NCBI RefSeq assembly: GCF_011075055.1 | Contig: NC_058143.1 | Location: 8,757,057 to 8,821,056, forward strand | DNA from: Mangifera indica | Lineage: Eukaryota; Streptophyta; Magnoliopsida; Sapindales; Anacardiaceae | DNA length: 64,000 nucleotides | Direction: 5' to 3' | Shown here: positions 36,352-49,639 of the stretch, one piece after another | Position numbering within the stretch: the first letter of the stretch is position 1 | How the letters are laid out: every line of letters begins with the position of its first letter | The notes under the pieces: model-generated | The model's database searches: none | Told to the model about the DNA's origin: nothing | Seen by the model: only the letters and a program-made list of their open reading frames with translations | Position numbers and translations under genes: made by a program

Positions 36352-37000
36352 ATCTTCAAGAGGAAAATTGGCAAGGATGGAAAAGTTGAAACTTATAAAG
36401 CTTGATTGGTAGCTAAAGATTATACTAAAAAACAAGGGTTGGATTATGAGAAGACCTTTTCACCAGTCGCAATGCTTAAATCCATCAGAATCCTGCTAGC
36501 TATTGCAGCACACTATGATTATGAGATATGACAGATGGATGTTAAAATTGTTTTTCTCAATAGGTATATTGAAGAAAATATTTATATGGAACAACCAATT
36601 GGTTTTGTATCCGCTACCAAGAGGCATAAAGTGTACAAACTACATCAATCTATATATGGATTGAAATAAGCTTCAAGAAGCTGGAATATCTGGTTTGATA
36701 AAACAATTCGAGTATTCGATTTTATTAAAAATCTGGATGAGCCATGTGTTTATAAATTAGATAGGGATAAAATTATTGTTTTCCTAGTCTTGTATGTAGA
36801 TGACATATTATTAATTGGAAACGACATTAGCACTATGACTGAGGTTAAGTTATAGCTAGCGAAATCTTTTTCCATGAAGGATCTTGGAGAAGCAACCTAT
36901 ATTCTAGGTATTCGCATCTATAGAGATAGAGCGAAAGGATTAATAAGTTTATCGAGAAAGTGTTAAGACGCTTTCATATGCAAGACTCTAAGAGATGTCT
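36352..37000 (+). pseudogene. Copia reverse transcriptase
   Basis: Blocks in order are KIFKRKIGKDGKVETYKA, the LVAKDYTKKQGLDYEKTFSP region, VAMLKSIRILLAIAAHYDYE, YMEQPIGFV, KVYKLHQSIYGLK and VFLVLYVDDILLIGND. The YVDD active site is intact. In-frame stops occur at several sites, for example after KVETYKA, where arginine has become a stop, and after SIYGLK. Confidence 0.9.
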
Positions 37001-37070
37001 TTTATCGTTTCCTCATGGAACACATCTATCAAAAGATATGTGTCCAAAGACTGATAAGGAGTGACAACGA

Positions 37071-37760
37071 ATGAATGAGGTGTCATATGCTTCAGCAATA
37101 GGGAGTCTTATGTACGCCATGTTATGTACACGACTAGACATTGCTTTTGCAGTTAGTGTAGTAAGCAAATATCACTCAAATCCTAGAGAAAGACGCTGGA
37201 CAGTAGTAAAAGCCATCCTGAAGTATTTAAGAATGACCAAGGAGTTGATACTGGGTTATGGGGGTTCAGAGTTGACGCTCAAAGGATACTCAGATTCTGA
37301 TTTCCAGTTAGATGTAGACGATAGAAAGTCTACATTTGTATTTATTTTTGTTTGTAATAGAGACGCAGTCAGTTGGAAAAATGCCAAACAATCGACTACT
37401 GTAGACTCTACTATAGAAGTTGAGTATATTGTTGCTTCAAAAATTACGAAAGAAGCCATTTGGATGCATATATTTGTCACAGAGTTAGGCATAGTTCCTC
37501 AAATGAGTCAACCAGTAATTATATTCTATGACAATACTGGTGCCATTGCACAGGCAAAAGAACCAACAGCACATCAAAGGTCAAAGCATGTTCAATGAAA
37601 ATATCACATCTTGAGAGAATTCGTTGGAGCTAGAGATATTGTCATTTAGAAAATTGCTTTGGCAAACAATCTTGCAGACCCACTAACTAAAGCACTAACG
37701 CAAAGACTATTGGACTAGTATCTAGAGAGGATGGGCATTAGGTACTATAGTGATTGACTT
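37071..37760 (+). pseudogene. Copia RNase H and C-terminus
   Basis: The open frame 37071-37598 contains SYASAIGSLMYAMLCTRLDI, LKGYSDSDFQLDVDDRKST, NAKQSTTVDSTIEVEYIVAS and the FYDNTGAIAQAKEPTAHQRS block. The catalytic acidic positions (SDSD, the EYI glutamate, YDN) are preserved. A stop cuts KHVQ from the KYHILREFV tail; then NLADPLTKAL (about 37670) ends the polyprotein shortly before the polypurine tract. Confidence 0.9.
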
Positions 37761-37779
37761 TAGTACAAGTGGGAGTTCT

Positions 37780-39385
37780 TGTTAGAATATGCCCTAAAAA
37801 CTAATTATTTTAATTGGTTTTAAGGGTTACATATCTTGCATATACATTATTAATAAAAGAAGAGTTTTATCATACTTCACATGTTTTCTATGTCACTTTT
37901 ATATCTATGTTGTAGTTATATATTATATCCATATTAGCTACATGTATACGACATGTGAAAGGTCCTGATGAGTTTTAATAAACGTTATCAAATCGTTCCC
38001 TGCATAAGCAATCTATTTGGGCAATAGTATTACCTAGTGGTTGTGTGTTATATCACCACAGTATATCAATGAATGATATTAGACATGGTGGATATACACA
38101 TGGGTAAACAATGGAACCATTTGATGGTTAAAAAACTTATCAAAGGTTATTATATTATATTGTTTATCGAACATGACCGTCGAACGATGATCACATGGGC
38201 ATTCATATGTAGTCAATGATACATCGTAAATCATACTAGTGTATAGATCTTTCGACTTAAGATATCACAGTTGTGTTTTATTTCGGAACGTATGGTTCAT
38301 ACAGTGTATACCACGAGGCTAATCATTTCTCATTCAGAAGCCGCTTTGATCATATGTTGCTTGAGCAAAAGGACAAGTAATGATCATACAGGGATCTGTT
38401 GGCTCGACTGCTCCCGAGTTTCTATACGAATATCGAGAAATATGAAAATCTAAGACACTGGCCAATATAAATAAAAAACCATATGAAGAGAGTTTCGATG
38501 TGGCACGTTATGATGTATGACTTGATATTCGAAAAGATTAAATATTAGATTTTGACATTCCATGAATCCAAGTTCAATCGGGATGTAATGACGTAAGAAT
38601 TTGACTACATGATAAGTGTAAGTAAGAAAGGTTCATTTGATATTATGTGAAGCTTGTACTTCATTGTGATGTAGGGGTCATGGGACACTACTAGATGACA
38701 CCACATGATCAGTGGCAACTTCGTTTTACAGCGGAAAACAAAGTATATTGGTAACAGTTTTGAGTTATACAACGATATAATGAAACGTATCGTCTGATAT
38801 GGGGCTCACTGCCCTATGAACCTTGAAAGTCACGCCCATATTTCAAGGAAGAAAATGGTGTTATGAAACTGAAAATATTTATTCATCGTTAGCTAGCACT
38901 TTTCGAGGATAAAAATAGTGCTTTTCGAATAAGATTCGAAAAATGGGCAAAATTGTCATTTTACACCTTTTAAATTGTTTAGAAAGTTAGAATGAATAAT
39001 TTTGGGCACAAATTATTCAACATATGTCAAATTCTAATTTCTCTTAATTATCAACCAATGAGAATTGAACACATGTTTTAACTTGATAAATATCAAGTTT
39101 TAGTTTAATAAAAGAGAGAAAAATGTAGAAAAATATTACATTTTCTCTTCTTTTTTTTCTTTTGCGGGGAAAAGCATAATTTTTCTTCCTTGAGGGGTGC
39201 AAGTCAAGAGATCACTTATTTTAGTGATTCAGGCTTCCAAACTTCAAATCAACTTACAAGGTACAAGGTAGTTTACATGTTTCTTTGTTTTATTTCTTGA
39301 AACAACATGTAAATTTTATATTAATATTGTTACATATGATATGAACATGATCTAAAAATTCTAATTTTCTTGCCAAAATCCTTCA
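37780..39385 (+). repeat. 3' LTR of the nested copia
   Basis: It is 1606 bp, preceded by AAGTGGGAGTTCT and followed by the AACTC duplication. The frame at 38271-38453 is not a gene. Confidence 0.92.
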
Positions 39386-39390
39386 AACTC

Positions 39391-40910
39391 AACAAAAAAA
39401 CACGCTCGAAATGCCCATGCATATGATCATCATGATTGGCACTTGATGTGAATGCCTATTGGAACAGGTGACATCGTCTCTCAACAATGATCTTTTCATA
39501 AAGATGTTGACTATACCCTTTTTATGCCAATTATGCTTTGAGAGGAGTTCAACTACGCATGAGGGCCACTAAGTTGTTCTGTAAGTCGTATATACCTCCA
39601 AAATTTTGGTGAATTTTAGAAGCATGGCATACACGATTTGTAACCTACCTGCATGCCTGATTAAGGGTGGAAATTTCAATTTAGTCTCGTTTTGATGAAT
39701 TAGAACTAGATTACAATTTTCTTACTCTTTGAGGTTGAAATACAATTATGTAAAACCTGAGAGACTAAAAGTAAATAAAAACTTGGGTAAAAATAATTAA
39801 AAGTAATTGTTTTTTACTTTGATTATATGTATGCATGTTTGTTGATATGCATAGTGCTCAATATACAGTTGGATTACCTATGTTGTGAATATTTTTAATT
39901 AGGTTTGTAATTTTATTAAAAACTAGGACTTATGTGACATGTCTTCTCTAAATTTATGATGTACTTCTTTTCTCACTTAACTTTCCTCAAATGTAACTTG
40001 AGGTTTCTGTTTTATGAATGTAAAATTAGAATATGATTTGATTTTTCTTTATTAGAAAAATTGTAATTAGAAAATAAAGTCATGTACTCTTGAAGATTGA
40101 AGACGAAAGACCATTAAAGACCCACAACACAGGACCTAGGTTAACTAGTCAATCCCTCATGGCTTGAGGGATTGACATTAGTTAAAACTATACACCGACA
40201 CATTTAAATTTACATTATAGCATGCATGTTAGGATTTATTTTAAAATAATCACCTCATATGCTAAATTACTAAAATGGTGAGACCATAATAACTCTCTTA
40301 AACATATTAAGTCGAAAATAATAAATGTCTTCCAATATGATGCTTTGGGACAAGCCCCTATTCATTCGAACCTTGTTCGCCAAAGCAAAAGGTATATTTT
40401 TACCTGACAAAAGACCGCATGATTTTTCATATTAGGTCTAACTTAACTAGTACACCTAGCTTGTTCGCTAAAGTGAAAGTGAAACTATATTAGAGTGAAA
40501 CTTAGGGACATACAATTGTCATAACATACGTTATATGTAGTATCCACCCTACTGTAAACTGAGAGTTATAATTGATAATGCATAATTGATTCATGCTAAC
40601 ATTGAATCAGAGATTATGAAATTTTGTGATTGGTTTGATTGACGTACATGTTGATTAATTCAATCTTGTTCATCAAAGCAAATGAGAGAGTTAATGCAAT
40701 AGAATCTCGACTCGCTATGAAGTCCACTGGGAATTCCTAAGTTCAACAGAAAAGGTTGTTGACTTAAAGAAAATAGTGAAAGCATTTATTTGACAAAAGA
40801 CCACATTAAATAAATATAAAATCAAAATATAAATTTTTTTTTTGGTAGAATGGACTTAATAACCTTCTCAACTTTTGAAAAGATATTTGAAAATAAGTAT
40901 GTTGAACACT
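39391..40910 (+). repeat. Remainder of the old copia 5' LTR or leader
   Basis: It continues the interrupted LTR to a weak primer-binding-site-like TAGTATCAAAGTC near 40911, but its extent is uncertain. It contains a hairpin at 40143-40183 and three related words around 40372, 40450 and 40664 of the form TTGTTCGCCAAAGCAAA. No gene is seen. Confidence 0.45.
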
Positions 40911-40999
40911 AGTATCAAAGTCTATGAACTATACTAGAACGAAGAATATCTTGTATACTGTAGTTAGACTTATTTGTTGTGCCTGAACTTGGCACTGAA

Positions 41000-41500
41000 A
41001 TGAGAGAATATAATGCTTTCAAAAACACAAAAATGATGCAAGACTTGCATTAGACATCATATTATCTTTGTTGACCCTTGATGCAAACTAACATTTTATT
41101 TAATAAATATATAATCGACCATTTGTGCAAGATACTTCAAGGTCATGCTCGTTTAGAGCAGTATCAGGTAATGTAACAGAGAATGGAACTTAGAAAATGG
41201 ATGATGAAGTAGAGAATGGAACTCACGTGTTTAATATAATTAAATTGACTGAGAGAGCCAAAATTCTAGGCCCACGTATGATAAATAACATGGCCTTCAA
41301 CCTTGTTATCTCGTCTCTACCTGAACCTTACACTAAGTTTTTTATGGACTTTCTAATTGATAACAAAGGAGAATCTATAGAAGGACTGTTAAAGATTGTA
41401 GTGTATGTTGACATACACATAAGAGTGGCCAAACAAGTTGAAACCAGTTTAAAAAGCAAGAAAGAAATAAGGGTACGGCCAACCTAAATTTTGAACATTA
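41000..41500 (+). pseudogene. Copia Gag remnant of the old element
   Basis: The open frame 41197-41487 reads HVFNIIKLTERAKILGPRMI, NNMAFNLVISSLPEPYTKFF and MDFLIDNKGESIEGLLKIVV. This is the second half of UBN2-type copia Gag ('HV..M......LG..I......IL.SLP.SY..F...'). The upstream half (from about 41000) has stops. Confidence 0.82.
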
Positions 41501-43803
41501 GCTAATACCTCAAGACACATTAACCTTATAATGGTGTAGTTGGCAAGAGTGAGCAAATTTTCTTTTGATGTGGTAAGCTTTGTCAATAGAGCAAATGTTG
41601 CAAAACCTTATTGGCTAACAATAAGAGAAAGATTGAGTCTTCAACTTCAGGTATGATTAAGAATTGAACATTTTCTCAAAATCTCACTTTATTTAACATG
41701 AGATCACATTTGACTGATGTGTAGGAACCAAGGCATAGTGGATGCTTTCCAAGATAAGAGGTGAACCCACGAGTTGGAAATGTTGCACATGCATGCCACA
41801 TAAGCTATAGTTGTAGGATTTATGTATTCACTCTTGTTTATAAGCAAGATGGAAAAAGGAAATAAAACTAGTTGTAATATTTTTCATAAATAAAACTTCT
41901 ACAAGAGTTATAACTATGATTATTTCAACAATTCTCAATTGTATACATAAATTGGACCATTAATTTGATGTATAAAGGACTTAGTCATGAATAGTGTTTT
42001 GAGTTGTTTGATTTTTGTCAAATAATGAATACTAGTTGTGTCTATCAAGACAATCATGACTATGCCAACCTCTTACAAACTTTGGCAAAAGTGTTACTCA
42101 ACTGTTGAATATCGTCTTAATGATGATTATAAAATAATATTGTGCCAAATGGCACGAAAGACTAAGTCATGGTTAAAATTTTGATTCTTTTGATTTTTAT
42201 TGAATGATGGATACTGGTTATGTCTTTTAGACAAATGAGACTACGTTAACCTCTCACTGGTTCTAGTGAGAGCATTAAACAACTGTTAAATCTTATCTAA
42301 ACAATAAGAATTAACAATTAGTGTTAAACACAACAAATTTTGAATTTCATCTGTTTATTAAAAATTCCAATGAATATGATTTGTAGATCTTCAGAAATAT
42401 AAATCTGAATATCTTGGAGAAATTCAAGGAATTCAAAAATGAAATAAAGGATTTGTTAACTTATGTATTCAATCACTTGAGTTAAATTGAAAAGGTGAAT
42501 ATATAAAATAAATGGTCCAAGTTACTACCTGAGGTGTCATAAAAGTTTTAATATTTGCTAAATATTCTAAGGCAATACCTTGGAGATTGTAACCCACATT
42601 CATGTCTGTGTATAAGACATTTTATATGTGTCATACGCATTGGATTAAAGTCCATTGATTTATTTAACAATAGTACTAATATTGATGTTAAGCAATTAAC
42701 TTGAGTTAGTTGAACCAAATGTTAAATAGCTTTTCTTGTGTAATATTCTAAAGGAAACTTAAAGAATATCATTCTTCTAGTACCAAATGGGTCTTAAATT
42801 TGTCTTGAAAGATTCTTCTAGATGTCATTCTCTAAAGCTCAAGTTGGAGGATAATAAAACTCAACTAGGTTTTAGCTTACAAGAAAAATAGACATAAAAT
42901 ATATTATGTACCATCAAAAGATGGTTGAGCATTGTAACAAAGATTACCCATTCCTAAAAGGAAATGGAAAATCAACCTATGTATACAAACTAATGTAAGA
43001 GTGATGAGGTGAGTTATGAATTTATAATAATTAAAAATTCTCACAACTCTTGATAAATACATTGGTTATTTATGATGTTAAAATCTGAGACTTGAAAGTG
43101 ATGCTAAAATCAAGATGTACTCCTAGTTGTTGCATACCATTAAAAGTTTGATAATTAATTGTCAAGAGTAGCCCTAATAGGTAAAACCTAGAAGCTAGCC
43201 GGGTACACAAGTTGATGAGTTCTATCTAAGAACTAATGTGAACGTCAAAGTCTAAAATCATTTATACAAATAAAACCATAAAATTTTTTGGTTTTACTTA
43301 GATGAATATGATATTTGTATATGAGATCAAGTGGAAGTAAAATGACAATTATAACATTAAACACATAAATTAAGAGAATGAAGTCACAGAATGAGGAATG
43401 GTGACATAAGATAAATCAAGTTGAAAATCATGAGTATAATTTTGGAGGATAAGTTATATATATACATATGTTAAGTAAATTTTATGTTAAAAGCTGAGTA
43501 TGAGTTATTTAAAAATATGAGACCTTAAACTATATATTGGATCGTAAATTTTGACTTTTTGCATAATTGATTTGGTATTATTAGTACCAAATAGATGTTT
43601 CATAAAAATTATGGTCTAATTGGATACTCTAATGATTTCATCTTGCCAATAATGATTGACAAGAAAAAAGGTTAGTTAACCATTGAGAAACTGAATGAAC
43701 AAATTGTATCAATGAATACTCTATTGCAGTAGAAACAATGATTGACATGTACGGTCATCCAATATTGTTAGCATGAATGATTGACTATGATGCAAGTAGA
43801 AAA
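41501..43803 (+). pseudogene. Copia pol scraps of the old element
   Basis: Only fragments are readable. One is NILEKFKEFKNEIKDLLTYV (about 42405), like the copia integrase 'KFKEFKAEVENQ'. Another, LIGYSNDFILPIMIDKKKVS (about 43620), resembles the RNase H 'L.GYSDADYAGD..DRKSTS' block. A 180-bp-period tandem duplication occupies about 42005-42290. Catalytic motifs are gone. Confidence 0.55.
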
Positions 43804-45180
43804 TTATTGGGGTTTGTGCCTTAAAGCCAATTCCCCTGGTGATATGAGTTCATTAATAATGGTTATATTTGTAATTTTCTAGGACTTTCTTTGTCTATTA
43901 TAATATATTAATATATGCTCAGACAAATTTATTAGGAATAGTAAAATCGTGACAAAAGGATCGGTGTATGACACTTGATCTTGAGAACCCTATGTGCATG
44001 TTAGGTGAATGTTCCTAAAACATTTATAACTCTCATTTTACCATGACTAAGGCATAAGTAATAGTTATAGAGTTATCATAGTGTTGAACAACCTTATCGA
44101 AAGATAATAACAATTCTCACGTGTCAAAGTTGTTTATTAATGATGTGCTGCAACACATGAGTATACGTTATAGATATGTTCATTGGACTGCCCACCAAGA
44201 AGATTTCATATAGATGGTTGTTCTAGTGTTTATAGAAATATTTTTCTAGTGAATGAAGGTACATGTGATCCTTAAACTTGAGATTAATAGGCTGTTTTAT
44301 ATAAAGATCAATATAGATTGATGTCAACCCAACATAGTCCAGTTAGAGGATTACTAAAATGGTGGTAATTGATCATATCAAGACCTATACAAAAACTATG
44401 ATGGATTAATAAAACATTTGTCACTCTTAAGCATGAAAATTGATATCTTAGTTAAGGTCTGCTAATAGATGTCAACCACTAATCAAATCTTTGATCATAA
44501 TGGAATTAAGTTGATGCTCAATTCAATATTATCTAGTCAGTGACAGAAGTCAATCTATATTATTTTAAAAGGCTTGAGAGAGACATTTAATTTGTACCGT
44601 AGTAGCAAAGAGATATTATATGACGAAATGATTGAATTACACGAGTAATCGTATTACTAGCAGGTTAAAAGAAGTCACATGCTTACCTTTACTAATCAGG
44701 TGGTCGTGATGTCTTGTTAAAGGTCAATCTTGGTTTATACTTATATGAATGTCAGGTTGAGAGTTTTAACAAAAATTTGGTCACTACCAAATTAATGGAA
44801 AGTTTATGAGTCACACAAAAAAGGATTTGATGAACTATAGAGGCACAAAAATTATCTCAGTTAGATTCGATTTGAATTTCGGATAGAGAATCTAGATATT
44901 TGAAAAGGTTTATGGACTCAAAATATAATTTATTGTATTTTAGGACCTTAGTATAATAATCTTGAATTGTTAGGGTATATGCGAGAATTATTGGGATTGA
45001 GTTAGATTGACTCAAATCTGCATCACATAATTTGAAATTCAAATTAAGATTAAGACAAGATTTTATCCTATTATCATGAATATTGCAATCTTCCAATTTT
45101 AGGTTAAATGCCAAAAATGGTAGAGAGTTAATGAGCAGATATTTACACATTAAAAGTGTTGACTAAATATACAACTCTTG
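43804..45180 (+). repeat. 3' LTR of the old copia, 3' truncated
   Basis: It starts TATTGGGGTTTGTGCC (decayed TGTTGGGG) and aligns with 28117-29390. It ends abruptly after ACAACTCTTG at 45180, so the U5 side is missing. Confidence 0.75.
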
Positions 45181-45363
45181 TTAGTTGACTAAATTTAAAA
45201 ACAAACAAACCTGAAAAACCTTGACCACGATACGTGTTTTAAACATATATTCATGAAAATGCAAAAACATTCATAGAGTGTTTTAGAATTATACCTGCAT
45301 TGATGACTTCTTTAACCTTCACATAGGTAGAGAAAATACACTATCTAACCCTCAGAGTAGACT

Positions 45364-48300
45364 TAGCCACATTCATGAAATGACAGTTTTGATTTGAACC
45401 CATCAGTTCACAGTTCAAAAAAATAATAATATTAAATCAAAACTATTATAGAATAATTCATAATCGGTTTGAAATCGAAAATTCCAATTCATAGCCCAAG
45501 TTCAAAACCTATATTGAATTGTCGGTTATGATTCATATGCCCAATTTATTTTTTAATTAATAATTTAATAATTAAAAATTTAAAAAAAAGGTCGAACTTA
45601 ATTTTTCCATTAAGCGTCCTACATATCCTATTGGGGTTTAGAAGAATCAAAACCTATATAGTTCTCTTAATTTCGCGTACCTGATAGCTAATGGTACCCT
45701 TTGACCTTATCATTCACTTCCACTTTCTTGCCTATTGGTTCCTGTCATCGAATTATCCCAGTTAAATCAAGAGATTCTTCATTGAAGTCCACTTTTATGT
45801 CTTATTAGCATAATTTAGCTTTTATTTAATCATCTACGCATACTAGGGCTTCAATAAATTTGGGAGCCAAACTTGATTGCCTCTCGTCCAATATATTACC
45901 CTCTTAACTAAAAGTTGTTCCACTGCAACAGTTTATGTCTGTGCTTCTAGGACTTGTTTAGCAATAACTGCTAGTGTTGGAAAGGTTGATGTATGTCTAC
46001 TCTACCATTCTAGAACTGGAAAATCTTTACTAATATTGTTATCATCAAATTCAAAAGTAATGGTTAGATAAATTTCAAACTCCAAGGTATAGCCTAATGT
46101 TCCTTTTAGTTTTTTACCCTTTTGCATCATAATATGATCACCATAATTAATATTTTGGATTAGTGATAAGGCAATAGATGGTAGAGAAGAAGAAGAACCA
46201 ATTTGGTTACCTTAAAATAATGACTATTCAGCATAAATTTTTTTAATTAAATTCATAATGCTAGTTATAGTTAATGAAATATTAACTTCATCTTCATCAT
46301 CTAATTACATACATTTAAAATATAATAGTAAATCATTTGTAACACCATCTAATTTAAACCTATGATCAAAAAAACAAACAATAAGAAAAATTTCTAGAAT
46401 TTCTTTATAATAATTTAATTATTTTGTTTTCATTAAAAAAAATTGTTTCTTTTAAAATAACATCATTTTCAGCCTCTTGTAAAATCTTAATAATATTAAA
46501 AGCTTCATTTAAAAACAAATAAGAAGTGAGATAATAAACCCTACTCAAAGTATAAGTTGAATTATTAAAATTTCTTAAAACATCTAAAATTGTCTTACAA
46601 ATATCTCAATTTGGGGAAATAGTATAACTTGTGACATATTTTGTGAAATAAATGTTCACAATAACTCTCTATAATCAAAAGACTTGCTTAGTAATTCATA
46701 TGTTGAATTTCAACGAGTCGACACACCTTTAGGAAATCTTTTTGGTCTTTTATTATATATTTTATAAAATTTATCTCATTCTTTCATTGTTTGGGGATGT
46801 GTTCATAAAAATGAAATTGTTATTTTTATTGGATTAATACAATTATTAAAATATCTTAAACCATCTTGTACACATAAATTTAACACATGACATGCACATC
46901 TAATATGAAAAAATTTATGAACTAAATTAAGCTTGCAAATTTTTACTAAATCAATAATTAAGACCATATTCACAACTGCATTATCAAATGAAATTGAAAA
47001 AATTTTAAAAACTAATCTATATTCCTCTAATTTTCATTTAATCATTCTATAAATATTATTGATCGTATGTTGATTATCACACATTCTAAATGCTAAATTT
47101 TTTTTTTGTAATTGAAATTTATTATCTACCAAATGACAAGTCACTCCAAATATCACTATATATAAACACACGTCCATCTAAATTTATCAATAATTTAATT
47201 AATTTTTTTTTATATATAAGCATAATAATGATCTTTTTAATGTATTCCTAGAAACTGATTTATGTGCAGGATTTAATGCAGTTTTACAATAATTATTAAA
47301 ACTTAAATTTTCATTAAAACTAAAGGTTAAATGATCTATTGCTATCATTTTTGCAAATTCTTCTTTATTTTTATTATTATTATCAATAAATAGAGATTTA
47401 TGTGAAAAACCATACCCGGTTATTTATGTTTGACCTCTATTTTGTTGAATTTCTTCAGATACTTCAACTCTAAGTGCCTTTTAAATGTTCATATCCACCT
47501 TTTTGATTGAATTTACAAATATGTTTACAATAATTACAAATAACTTCAAAATTACTATTTTCTTTTTGTATTTTTTTAAAATAAATTTTTGAAAATATCG
47601 GAGATAAGAATTTTTTGTGGTTGTTATTTCATCTCCACTTCTTATTGTTGTTGTAGCCCCATCTCCACATATTGACTTCCACTTTCTTGTATTGAAAAAT
47701 CTTTCACAAATTCATCTTTATCCACATCAAATGTGGATAAATATTGATCAAATCTCCTATTATTTGAAAAATTTTCACTATTTACCTTTTTTGATAATAA
47801 GTAAAATAAATTATATAATTAATTATAAAAGATAATGAGAAAATAATATAAATAATAAATAAAATTAATTATAGAGATAAATTTTATAATTAATTATGAA
47901 ATTGTATAATAGTAAGATAATAATAATTAAATTATAGAAATTAAAATTGGAATTGATAAAAATAAAGAGAAAACTTAACTGAATTTGAGATAATTTAATT
48001 GAAAGATTGAAAGAGTATTAAAAATTGAGAGAATAAAAAATGAGAAATAAGAGAGTTGAAAGATCGAGTTGTATTTATAAGTAAAATTTTATATAAAAAA
48101 CATTAAAAAAAAAATCAAGCCTAAGCTTAACGGCTACATTGTTGTTGAAACATTGGTCCTATGCAAATTTAAACATTTGCAAAGGGTCCCTCACAAATAA
48201 AGTTTTTTAAATTTAAAAAATAAAAAAATTTAATGATTTTGATTAAAAATTAGTAAATTTTTTTACATTAAATTATTGGACCACCGATTCATGAATCTTT

Positions 48301-48453
48301 GAACCGACGGTTTAACCGTCGATTCATAAACTAGCCATGAACTAATGGTTCAATGGTTCAAAAAAATCAAAACTGAAACTGAACCGTTAGAATATGGTTT
48401 TAATTTCAATTTTGACAGTTTTGGTTTCGGTTTTAGTTTTACATGGGTAGCTA
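45364..48453 (-). mobile_element. Decayed autonomous-type hAT transposon
   Basis: A minus-strand transposase remnant lies inside ends that read TAGCCACATTCATG (left) and, on the other strand, TAGCTACCCATG (right). Both are followed by similar CAGTTTTG/AAAACTG-rich subterminal sequence. A clean 8-bp duplication was not found: the flanks read AGTAGACT and AGACTAGT. Element limits are therefore provisional. Confidence 0.65.
45760..47780 (-). pseudogene. hAT transposase (BED finger, RNase H-like, dimerisation domain), broken
   Basis: Minus-strand order starts with a BED-type zinc finger NFEVICNYCKHICKFNQKGG (about 47545-47490). A block with EEFAKMIAIDHLTFSFNENL follows, then the RNase H-like region VFKIFSISFDNAVVNMVLII and KFFHIRCACHVLNLCVQDGL (about 46980-46850). 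STRWNSTYELLSKSFDYREL lies at about 46710. At the C-terminus are the hAT dimerisation domain pieces FPVLEW and STFPTLAVIAKQVLEAQT, then ILDERQSSLAPKFIEALVC in another frame (about 45870). Many stops make it non-functional. Role by family: cut-and-paste transposition with 8-bp duplications. Confidence 0.85.
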
Positions 48454-48513
48454 AGACTAGTCATAAGGTGGCACTTTAATATCCACATGAAGTATGAACA
48501 CAAACAAAGGAAA

Positions 48514-49436
48514 TGTAATGCCCAAAGTTACGTTTCAAGGATAATTTAGTCTTTTGCATTAGTCAAAATGACAAAAAAGTTAAAAGTTGACTTTAGGTTG
48601 ACACATGGTTGTGTGTGGAGAAAGCCACACTCGTGTATCCATGCCATATCAACCAGACAAGCTGATTTAGTGCAATATTAATTTATAAGTGACGCACGAC
48701 TGTGTCTATCTTGACACACCCCCGTGTGTTTGGGTGTATAGTTAGGATTAGGTGTCAAATCTCTATATTCGATTCAGATTGATCAGCTCAATTATAGTTA
48801 GCTTCTAGATTCAGATGCTTCCACTATAATTAGTTTTGTCACACCAAATTAGAATCTGGGGGAATTATTCCTTAATGACCAAACTAAGACATAATTTGAC
48901 TCGAAAGTAAGATAAATAACCTAGCTAATCCTAGAAATAAAATGGGAGCACTAATTTAGTAATCAGGACCTATCATAGTTTAGTATAGAGTTAGATACCA
49001 ACTCTATATGACAAAGTTTAGGCTCAAAGGCATTTTGGAGAATTCAAAGTTTTATAAAGGTTGGAGTGTCTTACTTACTGAGTGTTTAACACTCATCCTC
49101 TTACTTTTATACGTGCAAATACAAGTGATCATGACGGTTGTGGGATGAGTAGCAATCAATGGGCGTAAAGTTAAAGGGTGATTTAGTCAATTTATAGACT
49201 TAATTTCATAATTAATTTTTTTTTTTAGTTTTATAGACTTTTGTTAGTAATTGATAAACATCTTTTGTTATGCTTTTAGTTGATTTCATAAGGATATTTT
49301 GACATTTTATCAAAAGTATTTTACTTAGATTATTATTATTATCATGTTCTATGTTTTTATTTAAATTTAATGCTATAGTAACCTATTTAGTAGCACTTTC
49401 CTTCGGAGAGTAGTATTTTTGAAGGGGGCTATTACA
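48514..49436 (+). repeat. 5' LTR of the gypsy element, internally deleted
   Basis: It is 923 bp. Compared with the 3' LTR it lacks a segment of about 740 bp (3' LTR bases of about 54396-55138) between GTGTATAGTTAGGATT and AGGTGTCAAATC. It retains the U5 side (48964-49436) that the 3' LTR has lost. Confidence 0.85.
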
Positions 49437-49639
49437 AGTTGGTATTAGAGTATGACTTTGGGAAATCCAAAAAATGTTTTTGAAAATAAAAGTTGCTTTC
49501 TGAAAACAATAATATAGTCTAGTAAGCAGAAATGTAAGCCCTTCACACCACGCTGACCGCACTGTAGCGGATCACTGTGAGTATAATTATGTATGCCTGC
49601 TAAGTTTACTATAGGGACTAATAAAGTGAGTTTTCAGGA

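Larger units (their letters stand above)
29675..39385 (+). mobile_element. Full-length Ty1/copia element (9.7 kb), TSD AACTC
   Basis: The LTRs are 29675-31299 (1625 bp) and 37780-39385 (1606 bp). Both begin TGTTAGAATATGC and end CCTTCA. AACTC flanks both ends (29670-29674 and 39386-39390). The primer-binding site TGGTATCAAAGC (31302-31313) and polypurine tract AAGTGGGAGTTCT are in place. The leader is unusually long (about 2.4 kb) and holds a 303-bp hAT-type miniature insertion. Gag, protease, integrase, RT and RNase H follow in copia order. Long open stretches survive, but frameshifts and stops separate them. The LTRs differ by roughly one base in ten over the first 450 bp. Confidence 0.93.
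28117..45180 (+). mobile_element. Old Ty1/copia element split by a nested copia
   Basis: The left LTR (28117-29674, resuming at 39391) and the right LTR (43804-45180) are homologous. Shared phrases include GATACGAGTTCATTAATAA / GATATGAGTTCATTAATAA, 'TGTCAAAGTTGTTT', 'ATCATGAATATTGCAAT' and 'ATGCCAAAAATGGT'. A copia gag at 41197-41487 and pol scraps at 42385-43790 lie between, after removal of the 9.7-kb insertion. A primer-binding-site-like TAGTATCAAAGTC lies near 40911. The right LTR is cut short at 45180. Everything is heavily decayed. Confidence 0.7.

Noticed and set aside
45356..48461. Claiming a definite 8-bp duplication for the hAT transposon
   Set aside because: The flanks AGTAGACT and AGACTAGT do not match well enough, so the ends are given as provisional.
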